The notes under the pieces: generated by a model | Database searches by the model: none | What the model was told of the DNA's origin: nothing | The model's input: only the letters and a program-made list of their open reading frames with translations | Part shown: positions 7,080-17,573 of the stretch, piece after piece | Layout: each line of letters starts with the position of its first letter | Numbering within the stretch: position 1 is the stretch's first letter | Made by a program: the position numbers and the translations under genes | DNA from: Acidimicrobiales bacterium | Lineage (GTDB): Bacteria > Actinomycetota > Acidimicrobiia > Acidimicrobiales > Aldehydirespiratoraceae | NCBI GenBank assembly: GCA_029263235.1 | Contig: JAJCXW010000127.1 | Span: 1 to 50,988 of the forward strand | Direction of reading: 5' to 3' | Length of the DNA: 50,988 nt

Positions 7080-10000
7080 ATGGCCAGGCCGGGTGGTTCT
7101 TCTTCTGATGGGTTGGCAGCCTCCGACGGGTTGGCGGGGTTCTCTGAGCCGGCCCGAGCCTGGTTCGAGTCGACGTTCGAGGCGCCCACTCCGCCGCAGT
7201 CGCAGGGTTGGCCGGCCATTGCTCGGGGCGACAACACCCTGATACTGGCCCCGACCGGCACCGGCAAGACGCTGTCGGCTTTTCTGTCGGCCCTCGATCG
7301 TCTGGCAGTGGAACCTGTTCCCGAGGTCGAGTCCGAGCGCACTCGGGTGCTCTACATCTCCCCGCTGCGGGCCTTGGCGGTCGACATCGAGAAGAATCTT
7401 CGTGCCCCCCTCACCGGGATCACCTTGGAAGCGCAGCGACTCGGTTCGGAGGTGCACACCCCGACGGTCGGAATGCGAACAGGCGATACCTCCGCGTCCG
7501 AGAGGCGCCAGTTGGTGCGGCATCCGCCCGACATTCTGATCACGACTCCCGAGTCGCTGTTCTTGATGCTCACCTCGAAGGCACGCGAGACGCTGGCGTC
7601 GGTCGAGGTGGTGATCATCGACGAGATTCATGCCATGGCCGGCACCAAGCGAGGCGCCCATCTGATGCTCTCGATCGAGCGTCTGGAGGAGCTCGGCGAT
7701 CGGCCACTCCAGCGGGTGGCTCTGTCCGCCACGCAACGACCGCTCGAGGAAATCTCGCGCTTCCTCGGAGGGTCCTCGGAGTCAGACGACGGATCGATCA
7801 CTCCCAGGCCGGTCACAGTCATCGATGCGGGGATCACCAAGGAACTGTTGATCGAGGTGGTGGTGCCCATCGACGACATGGGGGCGCTGGGGACGATGGT
7901 CGAGCCGTCGATCGATGCCCCGGCCACCGCGGTAGCGGAGCGGCGCAGCATCTGGCCGTCGATTCATCCCCGTCTTCTCGAGTTGATCGATGCCAATCAC
8001 TCGACTCTCATCTTCGCCAACGCGAGAAGGCTGTCGGAGAGGCTGGCCGCGAGTCTCAACGACCTCGACCTGCAACGTCGCGACGTCTCCGATGAGACCG
8101 ATGGCACCGAGATAGTGAAGGCTCACCATGGATCGCTCTCGCGGGAACGGCGACTGCAGATCGAGGACGATCTGAAGCGCGGCGACCTGAAGGGTCTGGT
8201 GGCCACATCGTCGTTGGAGCTCGGAATCGACATGGGGGCGGTCGATCTTGTGGTTCAGGTTTCGTCGCCGGGGTCGGTGGCATCAGGCCTGCAGCGCATC
8301 GGCCGTGCCGGTCATCGTGTCGGTGAGCCGAGTCGGGGCAAGATCTTTCCGAAGCACCGCTCCGATCTGGTGGAGACGGCGGTGGTTGTCGATCGAATGA
8401 AACAGGGGCTCATCGAGGAGACCCGCTACCCACGAGTTCCACTCGATGTGCTCGCCCAGCAGATCGTGGCGATGTGCGCCATGGACGACTGGTCGGTGTC
8501 CCGCCTATCGGCATTGATCCGTCGGTGCGCGAACTTCACCGAAATCTCCGATGAGGTTCTGGGCAACGTCCTCGACCTCCTGTCGGGGGTCTACCCGTCT
8601 GAGGAGTTCTCGGGCCTGAGGCCGAGAATCGTCTGGGACCGCAGCTCAGCGACGGTACGCGGCCGTAAGGGTTCTCAGCGGCTGGCGGTCACCAATGCCG
8701 GCACCATCCCTGATCGAGGCCTGTTCGGGGTGTTCCTGCCCGACGGCACGCGGGTGGGTGAGCTCGACGAGGAAATGGTCTATGAGAGCCGAGCGGGGGA
8801 GACCTTCCTGCTCGGAGCGAGCGCGTGGCGAATCGAGGACATCACCTTCGAGCGGGTGATCGTGACGCCCGCCCCGGGGCAACCCGGCAAGATGCCGTTC
8901 TGGCATGGCGATGGTCCGGGTCGGCCGTTGGAGCTCGGTCGGGCGATCGGTGCGTTCATCCGAGAGATCCGCGAGGAGAAGTCGCCGATCGACCGGCTCA
9001 CCGAACGTCATGGTCTCGATCGGCTCGCCGCTGAGAACCTGATCTCGTATCTCGACGACCAGGCTGAGAGCACCGGTGTGGTGCCCGATGATCGGACGAT
9101 CGTCGTCGAGCGTTTCCGTGACGAGATCGGCGACTGGCGGGTGTGTGTTCTCACCCCGTTCGGCGCGCAGGTCAACGCCCCTTGGGGTATGGCACTTCGA
9201 GCCCGGCTCGGCGAGCAGTGGGGAACCGACGTCGACATGGTGTGGAGCGATGATGGCTTGGTGGTTCGACTGCCGGAGTCGGTGGACGACCTGTTGCTGG
9301 AAGAGCTGCTGTTCGACCCCGACGAGATCTCCGACCTGGTTGTATCGAGGCTGCCCGACACGTCGATGTTCGCATCGAGATTCCGGGAGTGTTCGGCCCG
9401 GGCCCTGCTGCTGCCCCGCAGAAGACCCGAGCAACGGACCCCGCTCTGGCAGCAACGGCAACGTTCGGCCGACCTGTTGTCGGTGGCTTCGGCCCATCCG
9501 ACCTTTCCCATGCTGCTCGAAGCGACCCGCGAGTGCGTCAACGACGTATTCGACCTCCCGGCGCTGCGCCAGTTGATGAGCGATCTACGAAGCCGTTCGG
9601 TTCGAATGGTGGCGGTCGACACCCCGAAGGCGTCGCCCTTCGCTCAGTCGCTCCTCTTTTCGTGGATAGCGGTATTCATGTACGAAGGTGATGCCCCGCT
9701 GGCCGAACGCCGGGCGGCGGCGTTGGCCCTCGACCGCGATCTGTTGCGGGACCTGCTCGGGGCCGAGGAATTGCGGGAACTTCTCGACCCTGGAGTGCTG
9801 GCGGATCTGGAGCTCGAACTCCAACGACTCGTGGAGGGCCGACAAGCTCGCGATCTCGACGAGGTCCACGACCTTCTGAGAGAACTCGGCCCGCTGTCGG
9901 TCGAGGAGGTGGAGGCGCGATCGACGGGGATGACAGACATCGGCGCGGAGCTTCAGATGCTGGCGGAGCAGAGGCGGGCCTTCCCGGCTCTGGTGGCTGG

Positions 10001-11579
10001 ACAGTCGAAGTATGTGGCCGTGGACGACGCAGCACGGGTGCGCGATGCCCTGGGAGTGTCGCTACCCGTCGGCCTGCCTGCGGTGTTCACCGAGCCGGTG
10101 GATGATCCCCTCGCGGATCTCTGCCTGAGGTTCGCCCGTACCCACGGGCCGTTTCTGCCCGGCGAGATAGCGGCCTGGCTGGGCGCCGACGAGGGTCGAA
10201 TACTGTTGGTGCTCGAGCAGCTCCAGCGCAATGGCAAGCTGCTTCGGGGAGAGTTTCGCCCTCACGGGGTTGGTCGCGAGTTCTGTCACGACGACGTTCT
10301 CCGTCGTCTGCGTCGCCGGTCGCTGGCGATCCTCCGCAACGAAGTCGAACCGGTCGAACCCGATGCTTTCGCCCGTTTCCTCCCCGAATGGCAGGGCGTC
10401 GGTGGTCGTCATCGAGGAGCCGATGGCGCAGCCGAGGTGATCTCGCGTCTCCAGGGGGCTCCGTTGCCGGCGTCGGTGCTCGAGTCCGATGTGCTCGCGG
10501 TCCGCATGAGCGACTACCGGCCGGCTGATCTCGACGCGCTCTGCATCGCCGGGCAGATCGTGTGGGTGGGAGCCGGAAGTCTCGGAGCGAGCGACGGCCG
10601 AATCCGTCTGGTCTTCCGTGATCAGGTGGCCCGTCTCGTTCCACCGGTCGACTCGATCGTCGAGGGTGCCGTTCAGGAAGCGCTGAGACAGCATCTGGCC
10701 GACCGTGGGGCCTGCTTCTGGCCCGATCTGGTGTCGGCGGTTCAGTCGGCCGGGTTGCCCTACGAACAGGAAGGAGTTCTGAGCGCTCTGTGGGATCTGG
10801 TCTGGTCGGGTGAGGTCACCAACGACTCGTTCGCTCCCGTGAGGGCACACCTGGTGGGCAAGAAGTCGCGACGCTCAGTTCGGCGCAACACGCGCCGGGT
10901 CGGACACCTGAGCGATCTGGGCCCTCCGGACGCGGCCGGACGGTGGTCGTTGGTTTCGGAGCTGCGCACGGAAGAGCCGTCGGCCACCGAGTCTGCTCAC
11001 GCCCGGGCCCGGCAACTCCTCGACCGTTACGGCGTGTTGACCCGAGAGGCCGCATTGGGAGAGGGCCAGACCGGAGGTTTCGCAGGGGTGTATCCGGTGT
11101 TGAAGATTCTCGAGGAACGCGGAGAGGTCAGGCGGGGATACTTCGTCGCCGGCTTGGGAGCCGCTCAGTTCGCGCTCGCGGGGGCCGTCGACCGACTTCG
11201 GTCGGTGAGAGAAATCCCAACCGACCCCACTCCGCTGGTCCTGTCCGCCACTGATCCGGCTCAGCCCTACGGAGCGGTCCTCGCATGGCCGCCGAGCCCG
11301 GGTCGGCCGGTGCGCGCCGCGGGGGCTCATGTGGTGCTCGTTGGTGGTCATCCGGTGGTCGAACTCGAGCGGGGTGGGAGGTCGCTGGTCACGTTCCCGG
11401 GCGCCGAGCCGGTCGCTGGCTGGGCCGAGGCTCTGAAGGAGCTCATCAGGTCGCAACGAATTCGCCGACTGGAAATCGCCAAGGTCGACGGTGTCCCGGT
11501 TCGTGAAACGCCATGGGCCGACCATCTGGAATCGGCCGGGTTCAGCCGGGGTTATCGCGGCCTGTCGTTTCGGGGATGA
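7080..11579 (+). CDS. lhr: Large ATP-dependent helicase Lhr (full length)
   Basis: A 1499-residue full-length Lhr protein, a superfamily 2 3'-5' DNA helicase with a role in DNA repair. The Lhr core (~residues 1-880) shows the Q-motif-like segment ending PTPPQSQGWPAIARG, Walker A LAPTGTGKT, YISPLRALAVDIEKNL, the DEIH box (IIDEIHAMAGTKRGAHL), motif III ALSATQRPL, and the C-terminal RecA motifs VATSSLELGIDMGAVDLV and QRIGRAGHR. The remaining ~600 residues match the Lhr C-terminal domain of winged-helix/glycosylase-like modules; in E. coli this part has uracil-DNA glycosylase activity. Length is close to the ~1500 residues of the complete form, as opposed to the Lhr-Core-only proteins of ~850 residues. 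The start ATG at 7080 lies 9 bases after the kinase stop, with a leaderless-type box. Confidence 0.93.
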   Translation: MARPGGSSSDGLAASDGLAGFSEPARAWFESTFEAPTPPQSQGWPAIARGDNTLILAPTGTGKTLSAFLSALDRLAVEPVPEVESERTRVLYISPLRALAVDIEKNLRAPLTGITLEAQRLGSEVHTPTVGMRTGDTSASERRQLVRHPPDILITTPESLFLMLTSKARETLASVEVVIIDEIHAMAGTKRGAHLMLSIERLEELGDRPLQRVALSATQRPLEEISRFLGGSSESDDGSITPRPVTVIDAGITKELLIEVVVPIDDMGALGTMVEPSIDAPATAVAERRSIWPSIHPRLLELIDANHSTLIFANARRLSERLAASLNDLDLQRRDVSDETDGTEIVKAHHGSLSRERRLQIEDDLKRGDLKGLVATSSLELGIDMGAVDLVVQVSSPGSVASGLQRIGRAGHRVGEPSRGKIFPKHRSDLVETAVVVDRMKQGLIEETRYPRVPLDVLAQQIVAMCAMDDWSVSRLSALIRRCANFTEISDEVLGNVLDLLSGVYPSEEFSGLRPRIVWDRSSATVRGRKGSQRLAVTNAGTIPDRGLFGVFLPDGTRVGELDEEMVYESRAGETFLLGASAWRIEDITFERVIVTPAPGQPGKMPFWHGDGPGRPLELGRAIGAFIREIREEKSPIDRLTERHGLDRLAAENLISYLDDQAESTGVVPDDRTIVVERFRDEIGDWRVCVLTPFGAQVNAPWGMALRARLGEQWGTDVDMVWSDDGLVVRLPESVDDLLLEELLFDPDEISDLVVSRLPDTSMFASRFRECSARALLLPRRRPEQRTPLWQQRQRSADLLSVASAHPTFPMLLEATRECVNDVFDLPALRQLMSDLRSRSVRMVAVDTPKASPFAQSLLFSWIAVFMYEGDAPLAERRAAALALDRDLLRDLLGAEELRELLDPGVLADLELELQRLVEGRQARDLDEVHDLLRELGPLSVEEVEARSTGMTDIGAELQMLAEQRRAFPALVAGQSKYVAVDDAARVRDALGVSLPVGLPAVFTEPVDDPLADLCLRFARTHGPFLPGEIAAWLGADEGRILLVLEQLQRNGKLLRGEFRPHGVGREFCHDDVLRRLRRRSLAILRNEVEPVEPDAFARFLPEWQGVGGRHRGADGAAEVISRLQGAPLPASVLESDVLAVRMSDYRPADLDALCIAGQIVWVGAGSLGASDGRIRLVFRDQVARLVPPVDSIVEGAVQEALRQHLADRGACFWPDLVSAVQSAGLPYEQEGVLSALWDLVWSGEVTNDSFAPVRAHLVGKKSRRSVRRNTRRVGHLSDLGPPDAAGRWSLVSELRTEEPSATESAHARARQLLDRYGVLTREAALGEGQTGGFAGVYPVLKILEERGEVRRGYFVAGLGAAQFALAGAVDRLRSVREIPTDPTPLVLSATDPAQPYGAVLAWPPSPGRPVRAAGAHVVLVGGHPVVELERGGRSLVTFPGAEPVAGWAEALKELIRSQRIRRLEIAKVDGVPVRETPWADHLESAGFSRGYRGLSFRG

Positions 11580-11628
11580 TGCCGCTATCGGGCTGCCACC
11601 TGATCGCGCGGCTCTGACGACGTTCGCC

Positions 11629-11634
11629 TAACCT
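11629..11634 (+). promoter_or_regulatory. Putative -10 box (leaderless) of guaB
   Basis: TAACCT is followed by a 6-base spacer and the guaB ATG at 11641. The 61-base lhr-guaB gap contains no Shine-Dalgarno-like sequence at normal spacing. Confidence 0.5.
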
Positions 11635-11640
11635 GAGCGA

Positions 11641-13089
11641 ATGAACGAAGAGGTGTTCGCTGGTTCGGAAGCACTCACCTTCGACGATGTTCTGGTCGTA
11701 CCCGGCTGGAGCGAGGTCTTGCCGGCCGAGGTCGACATAGCGACTTCCATCGCCGGGATCGAGCTGAAGGTTCCGTTGCTGTCGGCCGCCATGGACACGG
11801 TCACCGAGTCGCCTCTTGCCATAGCACTGGCGCGGGTCGGCGGAATCGGGATCCTCCATCGCAACCTCACGATCAAGGAGCAGGCCGAACAGGTCGACCG
11901 GGTCAAGCGGGCACAGTCGGGGATGATTTCGGCACCGATCAGCCTGCCGCCTTCGGCATCGCTCGACGACGCCGAGACGTTGATGGCCCGACACCGCATC
12001 AGTGGCGTGCCGATCTGCGAAGCCGACGGTCGGCTCGTCGGAATCCTGACCAATCGAGACATCAGGTTCTGCAGCCCCGACCAATTCGATCGCCCGGTGA
12101 CCGACTTCATGACCAGCGAGAGTCTGGTCACCGCTCCGGTCGGCACCAACCTGGAAGATGCAGTGGAGGTGCTCCACAAGTACCGCATCGAGAAGCTTCC
12201 GCTGGTCGATGGTGATGGTGTGCTCCGTGGCCTGATCACGGTCAAGGACATCATCAAGCGAATCGAGACCCCCAACGCCACGCTCGACTCCGACGGCCGC
12301 CTTCGGGTGGGTGCCGCGATCGGTGTCGCCGACACCGAGGAGCGGGCCGAGGCCCTTCAGGCTGCCGGTGTCGACATGCTCGTGATCGACACCGCCCACG
12401 GACACACCCAAGGTGTGGTCGACGCGGTACGAACCATCAAGAAGTCCTGGCCCGATCTTCCGGTCATCGGTGGCAACGTCGTGACCCGCGCCGGAGTGGA
12501 GGCACTGGTTGAAGCCGGTGCCGACGTCGTGAAGGTCGGGGTTGGGTCGGGGAGCATTTGCACCACCCGGATCGTTTCGGGAGCGGGTATGCCCCAGATG
12601 ACGGCTATCCACGACTGCGTAGCGGTCGGTCGCGAACTCGGTGTTCCGATCATCGCCGACGGAGGCGTGGTGGCATCGGGCGACATCGTGAAGGCATTCG
12701 TGGCCGGAGCCGACGCTGTGATGCTCGGCAATCTGCTGGCCGGTGTCGATGAGGCCCCCGGCGATCTCGAGTTGGTCGAGGGCGCCATGTGGAAGACCTA
12801 CCGGGGCATGGGTTCGGCCGGGGCCATGCGCGGTCGTGCTTCCGACCGCTACGGAACCGGCCAAGCCCCGGGCAAGCACGTGCCGGAGGGCGTTGAGGCT
12901 CGAGTGCGATACGCAGGAGCCCTCGGCGATCTCATGGGCCAACTCGTCGGAGGACTTCGGTCCGGGATGGGCTACGCCGGAGCGGCGAGTCTCGACGATC
13001 TGCGCCACCGTTCCCGGCTGGTCCGGATCACCGGTGCCGGTCTACGAGAGAGTCACCCCCACGACGTCGCGGTCCTGCGCGACGAGTGA
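11641..13089 (+). CDS. guaB: Inosine-5'-monophosphate dehydrogenase
   Basis: A 482-residue IMP dehydrogenase, which oxidises IMP to XMP with NAD+, the committed step of guanine nucleotide synthesis in the cytosol. The (beta/alpha)8 barrel is split by two CBS domains (~residues 90-205) in the usual place. The N-terminal [11 protein letters not shown] signature, [20 protein letters not shown], and the active-site loop with catalytic Cys307 ([15 protein letters not shown]) are present, as are the flap and C-terminal [18 protein letters not shown]. One small oddity is Ser in place of the usual Pro in the GxGPGSICTTR motif. The gene appears to have its own leaderless promoter. guaB is followed 13 bases later by an esterase gene on the same strand. 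Confidence 0.95.
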   Translation: MNEEVFAGSEALTFDDVLVVPGWSEVLPAEVDIATSIAGIELKVPLLSAAMDTVTESPLAIALARVGGIGILHRNLTIKEQAEQVDRVKRAQSGMISAPISLPPSASLDDAETLMARHRISGVPICEADGRLVGILTNRDIRFCSPDQFDRPVTDFMTSESLVTAPVGTNLEDAVEVLHKYRIEKLPLVDGDGVLRGLITVKDIIKRIETPNATLDSDGRLRVGAAIGVADTEERAEALQAAGVDMLVIDTAHGHTQGVVDAVRTIKKSWPDLPVIGGNVVTRAGVEALVEAGADVVKVGVGSGSICTTRIVSGAGMPQMTAIHDCVAVGRELGVPIIADGGVVASGDIVKAFVAGADAVMLGNLLAGVDEAPGDLELVEGAMWKTYRGMGSAGAMRGRASDRYGTGQAPGKHVPEGVEARVRYAGALGDLMGQLVGGLRSGMGYAGAASLDDLRHRSRLVRITGAGLRESHPHDVAVLRDE

Positions 13090-13102
13090 TTGCTGCTCTG
13101 CC

Positions 13103-14125
13103 TTGAACCTCCTCCGAAGAGCGGCCCGACTGTCCTCCCGGCTACCCAAGCGAGCACTTCGAAGGATGGCCGGTGAGCCGCTGGTGGTTGATGGCCGGAC
13201 CCTCGACCTGCAGGTCCAGGCGTTCGCGGCGGCGGCCTCGAAACGCTCCGGTGGGGTCGATCCGACGCCCCAAGGCATGAGAAAGGCCTTCGCCGAGCTG
13301 GTCAGCACCGCCGGAGGTGATCCGGTCGACCGGGTCGCGATCCACGACCGGACGATCGATGGTCCGGCGGGCGACCTCTCCGTGCGGCTCTACCATCCGT
13401 CGACGGCGAGCGGTGAGGCCCCGGCGATCGTCTGGTTCCATCAGGGCGGTGGGGTGATCGGAGATCTCGACACAGACCATCCGTTCTGCACCGTGCTGGC
13501 CGAGGAGTGCGCAGCGGTTGTCATCTCGGTCGACTATCGCCTCGCCCCCGAACATTCGTTTCCGGCCGGGATCGATGATGCGATCTCGTCGTTCCAGTGG
13601 GTGGTCGACAACGCTGACGGCCTGGGTATCGATCCATCGAGGGTGGCGGTCGGGGGCACGTCCACCGGTGCCACTTTTGCGGCGGTCGTGTGCCAGGAAC
13701 GCCGCCGTCGGAGTGCTCCGCAGCCCGCCGTCCAGATCCTGGTCTATGGCGATTTCGACGGCACCTCCACCGGGGGCTCCCGCCATACCTGCGGTGATTG
13801 TTTCCCTCTCACTTCGGCCACGATGGCATTCTTCGCCGATCACTATCTTCCCGACCATTCGGCGATCAACGATCCCCGGGTCTCGCCGGGCACGGAGTCG
13901 GAGCTCTGGGGGCTGGCCCCCGCGGTGGTGATCACTGCCGGGTTCGATCCCCTACGCGACGCCGGCGACGACTACGCCGAGGCGCTTCGTTCGGCCGGTG
14001 TCGACACGGTGCATCGCTGTGAGGATTCGCTTCCCCATTCGTTCACCGCCATGGGCGGGATCAGTCGTGAAGCACGCGAGGCGATCGGTCGGTTGTCAGC
14101 CGATGTCGCACGGCTGATCGGCTGA
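13103..14125 (+). CDS. Alpha/beta hydrolase, hormone-sensitive-lipase (HSL) family esterase
   Basis: A 340-residue HSL-family carboxylesterase. Oxyanion-hole motif WFHQGGGVIGDLDTDH (His113), SVDYRLAPEHSFPA, nucleophile elbow GGTSTGATF (Ser187), the acid in GFDPLRDAGDDYA (Asp282) and the base in LPHSF (His312) are all in the expected order. Two motif variants stand out: HQGGG in place of HGGG(F/W), and GTSTG in place of GDSAGG. I start at the TTG at 13103 because the family's conserved N-terminus (LLRRAARLSSRLPKRALRRMAGEPLVVDGRTLD) lies in frame there. The ATG at 13166 would delete this cap helix. The gene sits 13 bases downstream of guaB, probably co-transcribed. The natural substrate is unknown. 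Confidence 0.87.
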   Translation: MNLLRRAARLSSRLPKRALRRMAGEPLVVDGRTLDLQVQAFAAAASKRSGGVDPTPQGMRKAFAELVSTAGGDPVDRVAIHDRTIDGPAGDLSVRLYHPSTASGEAPAIVWFHQGGGVIGDLDTDHPFCTVLAEECAAVVISVDYRLAPEHSFPAGIDDAISSFQWVVDNADGLGIDPSRVAVGGTSTGATFAAVVCQERRRRSAPQPAVQILVYGDFDGTSTGGSRHTCGDCFPLTSATMAFFADHYLPDHSAINDPRVSPGTESELWGLAPAVVITAGFDPLRDAGDDYAEALRSAGVDTVHRCEDSLPHSFTAMGGISREAREAIGRLSADVARLIG

Positions 14126-14149
14126 TTGGCTGGTCCGGCCTCGGCTGGA

Positions 14150-16735
14150 TCACTCGCTGGCAATGGCCTCGAGAACGTTCATACGTGCCGCCCGGCGGGC
14201 CGGAAGAATCGCGGCTATCAGACCAGCTATGGCAGCCACCACCACGTAGATGGCCAGACTGCCCCACGGCACAGCGACGGTCTTCACCGCGGTGTCGGGT
14301 ATGGCTATCGCCGCAGCCACTCCGAAGGCCAAGCCGAGACCCACACCGAGAATGGCACCGAAGACCGACACGATCGCGGCCTCCCACCTGACCGAACGCC
14401 GCAGCTGTCGTCGGGTTAGCCCGACCGCTCGAAGCAGACCGATCTCGCGCGTCCGTTCGAAGACCGAAAGGGCGAGGGTGTTGGCGATTCCGATCAATGC
14501 GATGAACAGAGCGAGAGTGAGAAACACCGTGATGGTGATCAGGAAGGAATCGAGCTGCGCCTGCTGGCTCTGGCGAAACTCGACCCGGTTCTCGACATTG
14601 ACGGTGCGGAATTCATCGGTGACGCCCCTGATCGCCTCAGCCGACGATGCCAGCAGAGCTAGCTGCTGCTCCTCGGGGAGATCATCTGAGAATCCCGTGA
14701 TGGATGCAGTCAGGAACAGCAGTTCCGGTCGGTTGAAGTGTTCGTTCCAGAGAGCGTTGTCGATCACGTAGTTGTCGAAGATCGCCGAGTCGGTGTAGAT
14801 GGCGGCTACCTCCAGACCGACGACTGCTCCATCGGGGAACTGAACGACGACAGTGTCGCCGATGCACACGAACAGATCCTCGGCGGGATCTTCATGGAGC
14901 AGAATGCTTCCGAGGGGATCACCGCTCGTGATCGATCCGGCCACCACGTCGGGGTCCATGTGTTCGGTTCCGGCCGAGAAATCGGTGGTGAACACGTTCT
15001 TCGTCGAGCCGTTGATGCTGATGGAGTCGAGCCCGAAGTGATAGCCGACGACCAGGTCGACCTCATCGACCTCGCTGACGAGTTGTTCCACTTGCGCCGG
15101 GAACCCGGTGGTGGGGTCGAAGCCGGCGCCGGTGGACCGCACGAAATAGTCGGCCTGGACCGAGTTGTCGAGAGTGTCGACGAACGTCTTCTTGATGGAC
15201 TGTCCGACCACGCCCGCCATGGAAACCAGGGCCAGTCCGATCATCAGCGCGCCAGCCGTGGAGGAGGTTCGGCGAGGGCTGCGTGCCGCATTCTCACGGG
15301 CCAGTCGGCCCGGAACGCCGAACAGTCTCTGGATGGGCCAACCGATAACGCGGGAGATCTGGGTGGCGAACGCCGGCGACAACACGGTGGTGCCGATGAA
15401 TATGAGGACTCCGCCTAGTGACACCGACAGGAGCAACTGCTTGGTGCCGAGCCCGGCAAACAAACCGAGGCCGAGCAGCAACCAACCCAGAACGACCATG
15501 GTGGTGCCCACCTTGATCCTGCGTCCGAGCCCGCTCTTGGTGAGACGAACCGAGTCGCTCAGGGCGGCCATCGGGGAAATCCCGCGTGCTCGCCGTGCCG
15601 GAGCGATCGACGACAACACGGTGACCCCCATGCCGACGGCTACCGCGAAGATGATCGTGCGGGCGTGGAGTTCGATCGGACCGTCGGGCAGAGAGAACCC
15701 ACCCGCCTTGAGCAGCGATCGGAGTACTCGGGCGAGTCCGAGACCGAGAAAGATCCCCACCCCTGTGCTGAACACACCAACCATCGCGGCCTCGCCGAGC
15801 ACCGATCTCGAGACCTGGCGCCCGGTGGCTCCCAGTGCTCTCAGCAGACCGAGCTCTCTGACCCGCTGTCCGAGAATGATCTGGAAGGTGTTGTTGATGA
15901 TGAACGCCGAAACGAATACGGCTATCAGAGCGAAGGCGAGGAGCACGTTGCCGAAGATCGAGATGAACGCGTTGAAGTCGCTTTGGGTCTCCTCGACCTT
16001 CACCCGCTGGGTGACCACCTCGAAGTCGTCGCCCACCGCGGCGGCCAGTGCCTCCTGGACGACGACTGGATCGGCTCCGGACGCGACCGCCACCGACAGC
16101 TCGTTGAAGCTGTCGGGCTTGTCGAGGAAGTCCTGGGCGGTGGTCAACTCGAACGCGGCCATGGTGGTGCCGGCTATCGACTTGTTCTCGTCAGGATCTC
16201 CGAAGTTGAAGATTCCGGAGAGCGTGAACTCCCTCTGATCGGTGGGCCCCGACACGGTGTAGACCTCGCCCACCACGAGGTCGTTGTCGGATGCAGTGGT
16301 GGCGTCGGTGGCGAACTGATCGGGCGTCTCGGGTTGGTGACCGTCGATGATGAAGAACTGGGTGGGAAACCATGAGAATCCGAGAGTTGGGGGTCCCCTG
16401 GGGATGATCGGTTCGCCCACACCGTCGCTGATGACCGTGTTTCGTGCGACCACTCGACCGTCGATGCTCGCCACACCGGGAACGGCCACCGCGATCTCCG
16501 CGATTCCCTGGGGCACCGCGACACGATCGAGTTCGTCGCCGATGTCGAGAGGTGAGCGAACCGTGAGATCGACCCCCGACTCGATGTCGTTGGCCAAGGC
16601 ATCGAATGACGTGCGGATGCTGTCGGTGAGAACGAACACACCCACGACAAACATCACTCCGATCACCACGGTGGAGGTGGTGAGGACGAATCGAATCTTC
16701 CTGTCGAGCAGGTTTCTCAGGGTGAGCTTGAACAT
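14150..16735 (-). CDS. ABC transporter permease, tandem FtsX domains (system 2)
   Basis: An 861-residue permease of the MacB/FtsX superfamily with ten predicted membrane segments: one N-terminal helix, a large extracytoplasmic MacB-type domain (~residues 45-240), an FtsX core, a middle pair of helices, a second extracytoplasmic domain (~520-725) and a second FtsX core near the C-terminus. The conserved FtsX elements QRVRELGLLRALGATGRQ and ERTREIGLLRAVGLTRRQ mark the two repeats. Such proteins act with a cytosolic ATPase to extrude lipoproteins, peptides or drugs by mechanotransmission. It begins 6 bases after the stop of its ATPase gene and is clearly a paralogue of the permease at 17574-20126. 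The substrate is unknown. Confidence 0.9.
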   Translation of the reverse strand: MFKLTLRNLLDRKIRFVLTTSTVVIGVMFVVGVFVLTDSIRTSFDALANDIESGVDLTVRSPLDIGDELDRVAVPQGIAEIAVAVPGVASIDGRVVARNTVISDGVGEPIIPRGPPTLGFSWFPTQFFIIDGHQPETPDQFATDATTASDNDLVVGEVYTVSGPTDQREFTLSGIFNFGDPDENKSIAGTTMAAFELTTAQDFLDKPDSFNELSVAVASGADPVVVQEALAAAVGDDFEVVTQRVKVEETQSDFNAFISIFGNVLLAFALIAVFVSAFIINNTFQIILGQRVRELGLLRALGATGRQVSRSVLGEAAMVGVFSTGVGIFLGLGLARVLRSLLKAGGFSLPDGPIELHARTIIFAVAVGMGVTVLSSIAPARRARGISPMAALSDSVRLTKSGLGRRIKVGTTMVVLGWLLLGLGLFAGLGTKQLLLSVSLGGVLIFIGTTVLSPAFATQISRVIGWPIQRLFGVPGRLARENAARSPRRTSSTAGALMIGLALVSMAGVVGQSIKKTFVDTLDNSVQADYFVRSTGAGFDPTTGFPAQVEQLVSEVDEVDLVVGYHFGLDSISINGSTKNVFTTDFSAGTEHMDPDVVAGSITSGDPLGSILLHEDPAEDLFVCIGDTVVVQFPDGAVVGLEVAAIYTDSAIFDNYVIDNALWNEHFNRPELLFLTASITGFSDDLPEEQQLALLASSAEAIRGVTDEFRTVNVENRVEFRQSQQAQLDSFLITITVFLTLALFIALIGIANTLALSVFERTREIGLLRAVGLTRRQLRRSVRWEAAIVSVFGAILGVGLGLAFGVAAAIAIPDTAVKTVAVPWGSLAIYVVVAAIAGLIAAILPARRAARMNVLEAIASE

Positions 16736-16741
16736 GACCGA

Positions 16742-17500
<759 letters not shown>

Positions 17501-17539
17501 CTGGCCGCCTCCGAATTGTTGGACGAACTGCTGAGGGTA

Positions 17540-17545
17540 ACGCTA
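17540..17545 (-). promoter_or_regulatory. Putative -10 box upstream of ABC system 2
   Basis: TAGCGT on the minus strand, in CGTAGCGTTACC context, sits 39 bases before the ATPase start at 17500. The same CGTAGCGTT core lies before ABC system 1 at 20935-20940, so the two copies may have kept a common promoter after duplication. No clear -35 hexamer. Confidence 0.35.
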
Positions 17546-17573
17546 CGGGCTTGGTCGAAAGGGGCGACGCCAC

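Noticed and set aside
13090..13165. Start of the esterase at ATG 13166 only
   Set aside because: The conserved HSL N-terminal helix is encoded in frame from TTG 13103, so the later ATG would remove it. Kept as an alternative only.
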